Origin: an uncultured Actinomycetes bacterium
GTDB lineage: Bacteria > Actinomycetota > Acidimicrobiia > Acidimicrobiales > Ilumatobacteraceae
Reading direction: 5' to 3'
Assembly: GCA_903858075.1 (NCBI GenBank)
Contig: CAIOHI010000361.1
Location: 1-8,788 of the forward strand
DNA length: 8,788 nt
The notes under the pieces are model-generated. The model did no database searches. It had not been told where the DNA came from and saw only the letters and a program-made list of their open reading frames with translations. Within the stretch, counting starts at the first letter, position 1, and each line of letters opens with the position of its first letter. The position numbers and the translations under genes are program-made. Shown here piece after piece: positions 1 through 5,091 of this stretch.

Positions 1-38
1 AAGCGAAGACACAGAGACATCGTAGGCTGTGAAGTGAA

Positions 39-1232
39 ATGAACCCTGAACGCGTCATTCTGCATGTAGATATGGACATGTTCTACGTGGCTGTTGAGCT
101 GCGTGAACGGCCTGAACTGCGGGGAAAACCTGTTGTGGTAGGCAGTGCGGGTCCGCGCGGTGTCGTTGCCGCGGCGTCGTATGAGGCACGCAGGTTTGGG
201 GTCTTTAGTGCAATGGGCTCAATACATGCACAACGACTGTGCCCAGATGCCATTTTTTTGCCAGGTAACCACGCCTTGTATCAAGAGGTGAGCACGGAAG
301 TGCACAACATTTTTCATTCGGTGACCCCGCATGTCGAGGGGCTGGCTCTCGACGAAGCATTTCTCGATGTCACCGGGTCGCTCAAAATATTTGGCAGCGC
401 GGTAGAGATAGCAGAACTACTGCGACACCGTATTCGTACTGAAATTCGTATTCCTTGCTCTGTCGGAATCGCCACGAATAAGTTCATTGCAAAAATTGCC
501 TCGAAGGCCGCAAAGCCAATTGCCACTGCCGAAGGAGTGCGCGAAGGCAAGGGAGTTGTTCAGGTGGAAAGCGGAAGTGAACTTTCGTTTTTGCATCCGT
601 TGCCCATTAAATCGTTATGGGGCGTAGGGCCAGTGACGCAAGAAAAACTTGATCGCATTGGTATCAAAACTATTGGCGATCTGGCTGCGCTTCCCCTGCA
701 TGTTCTTACTGTTGCCGTAGGCGAAGCACATGGCCAGCATTTGTTCGACCTGTCGCATGGCAAAGACGAACGTCTGGTGGAATCGGAACGAGATGTAAAA
801 TCCATTGGTCACGAAGAAACATTCAACGAAGATCTTTTTACGCACGATGAAGTGCACAGACATTTAGTGCGGCTGTGCGATGCGGTGGCTTCGCGTTTGC
901 GTGCGCATCAAACCTTGGCGCGAACAATAACGCTGAAGGTGAAATTCTCCGATTTTCATTCCATCACGCGCAGCATTACGGCCGATGGTGGCAAGTCGAG
1001 TGGTCCAAGTTTGGTCGAGGCCCTCACACCGCTGCTGAACAACATCAACCTTGCTCCTGGAGTGCGGTTATTGGGGGTCAGCACAAGCAATTTCACTGAT
1101 GAACGTGCTCAGCCTTCTCTTTTCGATGAAGACCACGTTCAAGACCACTCATGGGACCAAGCAAGTGAAGCCATCGACAATATTCGTGAAAAATTTGGCA
1201 AAGGTGCTATTCGACCCGGTTCAGCGCTTTAA
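39..1232 (+). CDS. dinB: DNA polymerase IV (Y-family translesion polymerase)
   Basis: Error-prone Y-family DNA polymerase that copies past damaged template bases. The 397-residue length is normal. The palm carboxylates are visible: D11 and D13 in VDMDMFYVAVE and D105-E106 in LALDEAFLDVTG. Y16 is at the steric-gate position that excludes ribonucleotides. YEARRFGV (48-55) is the finger motif and SVGIATNKFIAKIASKAAKP (141-160) the conserved palm block. A helix-hairpin-helix thumb follows (IKSLWGVGP, 190-198), then the little-finger domain. QPSLF (358-362) fits a sliding-clamp binding motif, and the tail after it (AIDNIREKFG) resembles other actinobacterial DinB proteins. The ATG lies 10 codons before the first catalytic Asp, as expected; the upstream Shine-Dalgarno is weak. 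A 52-nt gap separates it from the DUF3040 gene. No LexA box can be judged because only 38 bases precede it. Family assignment is secure. Confidence 0.96.
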   Translation: MNPERVILHVDMDMFYVAVELRERPELRGKPVVVGSAGPRGVVAAASYEARRFGVFSAMGSIHAQRLCPDAIFLPGNHALYQEVSTEVHNIFHSVTPHVEGLALDEAFLDVTGSLKIFGSAVEIAELLRHRIRTEIRIPCSVGIATNKFIAKIASKAAKPIATAEGVREGKGVVQVESGSELSFLHPLPIKSLWGVGPVTQEKLDRIGIKTIGDLAALPLHVLTVAVGEAHGQHLFDLSHGKDERLVESERDVKSIGHEETFNEDLFTHDEVHRHLVRLCDAVASRLRAHQTLARTITLKVKFSDFHSITRSITADGGKSSGPSLVEALTPLLNNINLAPGVRLLGVSTSNFTDERAQPSLFDEDHVQDHSWDQASEAIDNIREKFGKGAIRPGSAL

Positions 1233-1284
1233 CCAAGAGAGTTATGAGTTGCGTATTGAGATGGACGCCATAACGTGAGAGACT

Positions 1285-1641
1285 ATGGACGTGCCATTAT
1301 CAGAAGACGAGCAGCGCATCTTGCGCCAAATTGAAGAGCAGCTGCAGTCCGACGAGCGCTTTGCTCAAAACACATCGCCAGCTGGCATGTATCGCCAGTC
1401 GGCAAAAACAGTGCGCTGGGCCAGTCTTGGTGCCTTGGCCGGGCTCGTATTCACAGTTGTGACCCTGTCAATTCACTTTCTGCTTGCTTTTGGCGGCTTT
1501 CTCGTCATGCTTGCATGCGCCCTGGTCATCGAGCGCCAACTGCGTGCCATTGGCAAAGTAGGGGTGCAAGATCTTGCAGCTTCCCTAAAAAACAGCCGTA
1601 TCGGTGCCACACGAATGCGCGACCGTTTCCCTCGCGACTAG
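1285..1641 (+). CDS. DUF3040 small membrane protein
   Basis: 118-residue protein of the actinobacterial DUF3040 family, whose function is unknown. It shows the family layout: an N-terminal signature PLSEDEQRILRQIEEQL (4-20), a basic linker, two adjacent hydrophobic segments at about 45-61 and 64-83 that would form a membrane hairpin, and a short basic C-terminal tail. From memory, DUF3040 genes are often found a few genes upstream of mraZ in actinobacteria, which matches this place and suggests a link to the cell envelope; that link is inference. The ATG directly precedes the family signature, and a weak GAGAG-type Shine-Dalgarno lies just upstream. The next gene starts 9 nt after its stop, so the two are probably cotranscribed. 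Confidence 0.9.
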   Translation: MDVPLSEDEQRILRQIEEQLQSDERFAQNTSPAGMYRQSAKTVRWASLGALAGLVFTVVTLSIHFLLAFGGFLVMLACALVIERQLRAIGKVGVQDLAASLKNSRIGATRMRDRFPRD

Positions 1642-1650
1642 ATTGCGGGT

Positions 1651-2871
1651 ATGCATCCCGTTTATCCACCAGAAGCCGCTGTCTATCGCACCAAGGTTCA
1701 AGCATTTCTTGCTGAGAAGCTTCCCAAGAATTGGGGTGGCACTGGGCAACTTGAAGTCGAAGAACTCGATCAGTTTGTTGCCGAATGGCGAACCACATTG
1801 GCGGCAGCTGGTTACCTGGCACCCAACTGGCCTGTGGAATACGGCGGTGCAGGTCTTACTGCGTTAGAGCAAGTCATTTTGGCTGAAGAGTTTGCGCGTG
1901 CAGGCGTGCCTGGTGGCGCACCAAATGATGTGTTCAGCATCCAAATGTTGGGTAACACATTGTTGCGCTGGGGAACCGAAGAACAAAAGAAGCATTACCT
2001 TCCTCGTATTTTGGCGGGCGACGATGTGTGGTGCCAGGGCTATAGCGAACCAAATGCCGGCTCAGACCTCAGCAATGTGGGCTTGAAGGCGGAACTCGAC
2101 GGCGATCAGTGGATTCTCAATGGTCAAAAAATCTGGACCTCGGCAGGTCACCTTGCAGACCATATTTTCACCTTGGCTCGCACCGACCCTGACGCACCTC
2201 GACACAAAGGAATCTCTTTCATCTTGGTCGATATGCGTCAACCAGGAATTGAAGTGCGTCCCATCAAAATGATTACCGGCGATAGCGAATTCAACGAAGT
2301 GTTTTACACCGATGCTGTTGCGCCAAAGGGTGAGGTCATTGGTGGAGTCAACAACGGTTGGGCAGTTGCAATGACGCTGCTCGGTTTTGAGCGCGGTGAA
2401 GCTGCTGCGGTGAGCCCTATTCGTTACCAAGCAGAACTCGACCGCTTGTTGTTGATGGCGAAAGAACGTGGCGTCAACAACGACCCGCTCATCCGTCAAC
2501 GTTTGGCATGGTGTCATTCGAAAGTTCAAATGATGCGCTACCTCGGAATGCGTACCCTCACGCAGTTCTTGCAAGGTCATCATCCCGGGCCCGATGCAGC
2601 AATTGGCAAATTGTTTTGGAGTGAATATCACAAGGTCGTTACTGAACTTGCCATGGACATGATGGGCGCCGACGCAATGGTTCCGACAGGCCGACGTCCG
2701 TCAAGCGCATTTGGTGCCGACGATGCGGGTGCGCCGAACTCCACCAATAGTTGGGCAATGACCTTCTTGAATGCTCGTGCAGGAACCATTTATGCCGGTT
2801 CATCACAGGTGCAGCGCAACATTGTTGGTGAAATGGTTCTGGGGTTGCCTAAGGAGCCACGACCTTCATGA
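1651..2871 (+). CDS. Acyl-CoA dehydrogenase family flavoprotein
   Basis: FAD-dependent enzyme that introduces an alpha-beta double bond into an acyl-CoA, passing electrons to electron-transfer flavoprotein. The 406 residues cover the full family fold: N-terminal helices (1-125), the middle beta domain with WCQGYSEPNAGSDL (127-140) and a QKIWTSAG flavin-contact segment (159-166), and the C-terminal helical domain ending in IYAGSSQVQRNIVGEMVLGL (380-399). The catalytic base is probably E247 in LLGFERGE, the isovaleryl-CoA-dehydrogenase-type position, because the medium-chain-type position in the YxG motif is A382. This resembles the branched-chain or steroid side-chain FadE-like enzymes of actinobacteria, but the substrate cannot be read from sequence. 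No other beta-oxidation gene is nearby. Its stop overlaps the start of the next ORF as ATGA. Confidence 0.94.
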   Translation: MHPVYPPEAAVYRTKVQAFLAEKLPKNWGGTGQLEVEELDQFVAEWRTTLAAAGYLAPNWPVEYGGAGLTALEQVILAEEFARAGVPGGAPNDVFSIQMLGNTLLRWGTEEQKKHYLPRILAGDDVWCQGYSEPNAGSDLSNVGLKAELDGDQWILNGQKIWTSAGHLADHIFTLARTDPDAPRHKGISFILVDMRQPGIEVRPIKMITGDSEFNEVFYTDAVAPKGEVIGGVNNGWAVAMTLLGFERGEAAAVSPIRYQAELDRLLLMAKERGVNNDPLIRQRLAWCHSKVQMMRYLGMRTLTQFLQGHHPGPDAAIGKLFWSEYHKVVTELAMDMMGADAMVPTGRRPSSAFGADDAGAPNSTNSWAMTFLNARAGTIYAGSSQVQRNIVGEMVLGLPKEPRPS

Positions 2872-3107
2872 TGCAAGCGGTCGGTGCAGTTCTCATTCGT
2901 CCCGCATTGTGGGGTACGGCGTTGCGGCAGTGGCTGCGACTCACGCCGCGCCGCTGGTGGGCCTCTGCACCCTTTTTGCCATTACCGAATCGCGAATACA
3001 TGAAGATGCGCAACACTATTCAGTATGGAAACGAACAGCACCCAATGGTTGCCCAAGATGTAGTCAGCTACTTGCAGTGGTGTCGTGAGTGGAAGCACCT
3101 CTCATGA
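2868..3107 (+). CDS. Conserved-looking 79-residue Trp-rich protein, function unknown
   Basis: I cannot assign a function. The 79-residue product starts with a short hydrophobic stretch (MMQAVGAVLI) and has six tryptophans (15, 22, 30, 31, 71, 75), a PFLPLP turn (35-40), and a charged C-terminal part ending in SYLQWCREWKHLS. It has no clear membrane span or signal peptide. It resembles from memory short actinobacterial proteins with a WW...PPFLP...Y...AYG...DVVxYLxWCR layout, which argues that it is a real gene, but I cannot verify this. Support from the DNA is an ATGA overlap with the acyl-CoA dehydrogenase stop and an AAGGAG sequence at 2851-2856, 11 nt before the ATG. A second ATG follows at once (2871). 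The HNH gene begins about 25 nt after its stop. Confidence 0.72.
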   Translation: MMQAVGAVLIRPALWGTALRQWLRLTPRRWWASAPFLPLPNREYMKMRNTIQYGNEQHPMVAQDVVSYLQWCREWKHLS

Positions 3108-3132
3108 GACAAAGAACGCAGCGGTTGTAGAA

Positions 3133-3630
3133 ATGAAAAGTGCGCTCGTCCTTAATGCAACTTTCGAGCCACTCAGTATTGTTTCCGTTCGCCGTGCAAC
3201 ATGTTTGGTGCTTTCCGATAAAGCGGAACTCATTGAAAATGACGGAACAGAAATGCGTTCTGAACGATTCACACTTGCCTCACCTCTTGTTGTGCGACTC
3301 AAGTACATGGTGAAGGTTCCATATAGTCGCCATACCGCAATGTCGAGGCGCGCCATCATGGCCCGTGATGGGCATGCGTGTCAGTACTGCGGTGCACCTG
3401 CCGACAGCATCGATCATGTTTTGCCAAAATCACGTGGTGGCATGCACGTGTGGGAAAATGTTGCTGCTGCGTGTCGTACCTGTAACTTGCGCAAGCGTGA
3501 CCGTACTCCTGAAGAAGCAGGAATGCCTTTGGTAACAAAGCCATATGTGCCGCGCGAGTCGTCGTGGATCACCTTGTCGGTTGTGACCGTTCCCGATCAG
3601 TGGAAGCCGTACCTTGCCCTTGCTTCATAA
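3133..3630 (+). CDS. HNH endonuclease family protein
   Basis: 165-residue protein with a C-terminal HNH nuclease module. Numbered from ATG 3133, a zinc-binding pair C83-x2-C86 (CQYCG) is followed by the catalytic-type DH at 94-95 (IDHVLPKSRGG), the N109 of WENVAAAC, and a second pair C114-x2-C117 in CRTCNLRKRDR. The N-terminal part (ALVLNATFEPLSIVSVRRA) is the conserved start of a widespread stand-alone bacterial HNH family; its substrate is not established to my knowledge. I chose ATG 3133 because family members start right before the ALVLN segment. A GTG at 3085 in the same frame would add 16 unconserved-looking residues and overlap the preceding gene by 23 nt. Its 3' end overlaps the next gene by 17 nt. 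No toxin, restriction or intron partner is visible, so a housekeeping or repair role is more likely than defence; that is inference. Confidence 0.88.
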   Translation: MKSALVLNATFEPLSIVSVRRATCLVLSDKAELIENDGTEMRSERFTLASPLVVRLKYMVKVPYSRHTAMSRRAIMARDGHACQYCGAPADSIDHVLPKSRGGMHVWENVAAACRTCNLRKRDRTPEEAGMPLVTKPYVPRESSWITLSVVTVPDQWKPYLALAS

Positions 3631-4264
3631 ACGTGAAGGCACTGCCGAAGAACTACACCACACTGTTTTACCCGTAGAGCGAGGTGTGTGGTTGCTTACT
3701 CCTACGCGACCAGCAATTGTTTTGGGCTCATCTCAAAAAGAAGAAGACATAGATCATGCTTTTTGTGCAGCGAATGGAATTGATGTGGTGCGCAGGCGTA
3801 GCGGTGGAGGAGCGGTGTACGTGCACCCCACCGAATCATTATGGATCGACATTGTTTTGCCCCGTGGCGATGCGTTATGGAATGACGACATCGGAAAATC
3901 AATGTGGTGGATAGGTGAGTGGTGGGCATCTCTTCTTGCTGGTGTTGGAGTCGCTTCTACTGAGGTGCATCGCGGTGCATTTGAACGCAACGAGTGGTCT
4001 GACCTCGTGTGTTTTGCGGGTCGTGGTTCTGGCGAAGTATTTCCCAATGGCCAAAAGGCACAAAGAAAAATAGTGGGAATTAGTCAACGACGAACACGTG
4101 ATTATGCACGTTTTCAATGCATTGCCTATTTCCATTGGGATGGCGCGTTACATGCCTCGATGTTGCCGGGTCTGCAAAACGATGCTTCCCGTATTGCTGA
4201 GCTTGCCTCACCTGTGCCGGAATCGCTGAGAGCTGCCAATTTGGCGTTCCCTAGCATCGTGTAA
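3614..4264 (+). CDS. Lipoate-protein ligase A family protein (BPL/LPL fold)
   Basis: 216-residue protein of the biotin/lipoate ligase superfamily, which transfers lipoyl or related acyl groups to lysines of carrier domains. The hallmark is RRRSGGGAVYVHPTESLWID (60-79), matching the lipoyl-binding RRxSGGGAVxH motif, and the likely catalytic lysine K152 in RKIVGISQRR (151-160). It lacks the extra C-terminal domain of E. coli LplA, so it could be a compact ligase, a lipoyl or octanoyl transferase, or a divergent paralogue. No carrier-protein gene is adjacent. The start is probably TTG 3614, or TTG 3620 in the same frame; both lie inside the end of the HNH gene, suggesting coupled translation. 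It is the last gene before the terminator at 4316. Superfamily is secure, exact reaction is not. Confidence 0.87.
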   Translation: MPLLHKREGTAEELHHTVLPVERGVWLLTPTRPAIVLGSSQKEEDIDHAFCAANGIDVVRRRSGGGAVYVHPTESLWIDIVLPRGDALWNDDIGKSMWWIGEWWASLLAGVGVASTEVHRGAFERNEWSDLVCFAGRGSGEVFPNGQKAQRKIVGISQRRTRDYARFQCIAYFHWDGALHASMLPGLQNDASRIAELASPVPESLRAANLAFPSIV

Positions 4265-4315
4265 TCACCCCCACTTTGCCCCACCACCCGTAACAGCCCC
4301 TTTTTCGGCCTTTTC

Positions 4316-4338
4316 ATGCCCTTTTCAGGGCATTTTTT
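4316..4338 (+). terminator. Intrinsic terminator after the accessory gene block
   Basis: A stem ATGCCC (4316-4321) and GGGCAT (4328-4333) with a 6-nt TTTTCA loop is followed directly by further T residues to 4338. It lies 51 nt after the lipoate-ligase-family stop and about 75 nt before the mraZ promoter, so it separates the upstream transcript from the dcw operon. The stem is short (6 bp, 4 of them G-C), so termination may be partial. Confidence 0.7.
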
Positions 4339-4399
4339 GCATTTCTGGGCACATTTTCGTCGGAAAAGAGCATCAATTGTGCTTCATTTGCAGATTTTG

Positions 4400-4464
4400 T
4401 GGGGGAGATAGTTGCAAAGTGGGGAATAGTGGGGCATAATGGAGATCGCTGGGGGGAGGTGGTG
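4400..4464 (+). promoter_or_regulatory. MraZ-box array (TGGGN-type repeats every 10 bp)
   Basis: TGG-type pentamers begin at 4400 (TGGGG), 4420 (TGGGG), 4430 (TGGGG), 4440 (TGGAG), 4450 (TGGGG) and 4460 (TGGTG). All sit in one 10-bp register; only the 4410 position is empty. In E. coli, MraZ binds direct TGGGN repeats separated by 5 bp upstream of its own gene, which is the same spacing. The array covers the promoter spacer, the -10 and the expected transcription start, so the likely role is autorepression of mraZ and its operon. Binding by this MraZ is inference. Confidence 0.78.
4412..4440 (+). promoter_or_regulatory. Sigma-70-type promoter of the dcw operon (Pmra)
   Basis: TTGCAA (4412-4417) matches the -35 consensus at 4 of 6 positions, and CATAAT (4435-4440) matches the -10 at 5 of 6, with an ideal 17-bp spacer. 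Transcription would start near 4447, giving a leader of about 64 nt before GTG 4511. The spacer contains two of the TGGGG repeats, so a protein bound there would block polymerase. Confidence 0.72.
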
Positions 4465-4501
4465 CCCGCTTCCTAGTCGGGTGGAGACCGGGTACCAAGA
4501 C

Positions 4502-4505
4502 GGAG
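4502..4505 (+). promoter_or_regulatory. Shine-Dalgarno site that fixes the mraZ start
   Basis: GGAG lies 5 nt before GTG 4511. Together with the family alignment it supports this start over ATG 4439. Confidence 0.7.
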
Positions 4506-4510
4506 ATCAC

Positions 4511-4927
4511 GTGTTTGTCGGAGTACACGAGCGCCAATTAGACCCCAAAGGTCGCTTGGCGTTGCCTGCTGCATTCCGGCCGCGTTTAGAGCCCCGTTGC
4601 TATCTCGCTTTTGGGCAAGACATGTGCGTTGACATTTTGAGTGCCGAGGCATTTGAAGCAGAAGCTGCAGAAGTACTGGCCAAAGTGCGACGAGGCGAAA
4701 TGGATCGCAACCAGATGCGTGCTTTGGCAAGCAACATGGTGGAGGTATCCATTGATGCACAAGGTCGCATCAACATCGAAGAGCAATTGCGTGCGTACGC
4801 AGGTCTTTCTTTGAATTCCAAAGTTGTGGTGAGCGGTGCGTTCGATCGAGTGGAAATTTGGGAGCCACTTCGCTTTGGCCGCATCAATACAAAAGGCACC
4901 GGGCAAATTGCAGGGGCCGACGCATGA
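4511..4927 (+). CDS. mraZ: Transcriptional regulator MraZ
   Basis: First gene of the dcw cluster. MraZ is a ring-forming DNA-binding protein of the AbrB-like fold that in E. coli represses its own operon. The 138-residue product has the two tandem MraZ halves, each with the DxxxR signature: D11-R15 in RQLDPKGRLALP and D82-R86 in SIDAQGRINI. GTG 4511 is chosen because family members begin at this point (M-F-x-G-x-x-E-R), because GGAG lies 5 nt upstream, and because the frame's upstream ATG at 4439 overlaps the -10 box and would place the operator repeats inside the coding region. Its stop overlaps the start of a 53-codon ORF as ATGA. The 10-bp repeats upstream are its probable operator. Confidence 0.95.
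   Translation: MFVGVHERQLDPKGRLALPAAFRPRLEPRCYLAFGQDMCVDILSAEAFEAEAAEVLAKVRRGEMDRNQMRALASNMVEVSIDAQGRINIEEQLRAYAGLSLNSKVVVSGAFDRVEIWEPLRFGRINTKGTGQIAGADA
4912..4916 (+). promoter_or_regulatory. Shine-Dalgarno site of the 53-codon ORF
   Basis: AGGGG lies 7 nt before ATG 4924, inside the end of mraZ. The same AGGGG pentamer precedes rsmH. Confidence 0.6.
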
Positions 4928-5085
4928 CCACCACAACAAATATTTCCCAAGTAGAAGTACACGAATTTCGCTCACCGGCAGTCTCTCGGTCGGCAAGATG
5001 GCTAGCTCCAACTCCGCCCGCTACTGTCTCGCTTGTTCCGGGGAGAAATCCCGGCGGCACTCGTTGGCCGAGGGGCTGCCGGTGA
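4924..5085 (+). CDS. Putative 53-residue leader peptide or small protein between mraZ and rsmH
   Basis: I do not recognise this product. The frame starts with ATG overlapping the mraZ stop (ATGA), has AGGGG 7 nt upstream, and ends with TGA overlapping the rsmH GTG (GTGA). The predicted 53-residue peptide begins MTTTTNISQVEVHEF, is basic (seven Arg, no Lys, two Glu), is rich in Pro, and has no membrane span or signal peptide. Arginine is coded by AGA, AGG and CGG more often than in the neighbouring genes, which mainly use CGC and CGT, so part of the sequence may be shaped by RNA structure rather than by the peptide. Codons 15-53 and the stop lie in the long hairpin at 4966-5091. The simplest reading is a leader ORF whose translation opens the rsmH start; a stable small protein is also possible. 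If the ORF is not translated, the stretch is a structured intercistronic region. Confidence 0.55.
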   Translation: MTTTTNISQVEVHEFRSPAVSRSARWLAPTPPATVSLVPGRNPGGTRWPRGCR

Positions 5086-5091
5086 GCGAAA
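4966..5091 (+). promoter_or_regulatory. Long RNA hairpin hiding the rsmH ribosome-binding site and start
   Basis: TTTCGCTCACCGGCAG (4966-4981) is the exact reverse complement of 5076-5091. The pairing continues inward without a bulge: 4982-4994 with 5063-5075, 13 pairs of which 5 are G-U. The whole stem is 29 pairs, 24 Watson-Crick. The 68-nt apical region (4995-5062) can form a further hairpin, CCGGG (5038-5042) with CCCGG (5050-5054). The 3' arm contains the AGGGG Shine-Dalgarno (5071-5075) and the GTG start (5082-5084) of rsmH, so the folded form should block initiation. No T run follows, so it is not an intrinsic terminator. An actinobacterial 'mraW RNA motif' near mraW (rsmH) genes has been described; whether this belongs to it I cannot tell. 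Confidence 0.72.
5071..5075 (+). promoter_or_regulatory. Shine-Dalgarno site of rsmH, paired in the hairpin
   Basis: AGGGG lies 6 nt before GTG 5082. It would pair with TCTCT at 4982-4986 (three Watson-Crick pairs, two G-U) when the stem forms. Confidence 0.65.

Noticed and set aside
1249..1274. Possible promoter (TTGCGT and CATAAC) ahead of the DUF3040 gene
   Set aside because: The spacer is only 14 bp and both elements are poor matches.
2062..2631. 189-codon open frame on the - strand
   Set aside because: Lies wholly opposite the well-supported acyl-CoA dehydrogenase, has no recognisable motifs, and would be convergent with an otherwise one-directional block.
3104..3130. ATGA overlap at the end of the 79-residue gene as a start for the HNH gene
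   Set aside because: This ATG is out of frame with the HNH protein and reaches a stop after eight codons.
4354..4383. Short hairpin TTTTC-GTCG-GAAAA and nearby AGCA/TGCT arms before the mraZ promoter
   Set aside because: Stems of 4-5 bp, mostly A-T, are expected by chance in this T-rich spacer; no clear operator symmetry.
4439..4510. N-terminal extension of mraZ from ATG 4439
   Set aside because: The ATG overlaps the -10 box and the added codons are the operator repeats; GTG 4511 fits the family start and has a Shine-Dalgarno.
5038..5054. CCGGG/CCCGG hairpin as an intrinsic terminator
   Set aside because: No T run follows; it is more likely an apical part of the longer stem.
4966..5091. 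Inverted repeat as a small transposon or MITE
   Set aside because: No target-site duplication is visible (AACGA/GAA side versus CAAC side do not match), and all mismatches between the arms are G-U compatible, which fits an RNA stem better.
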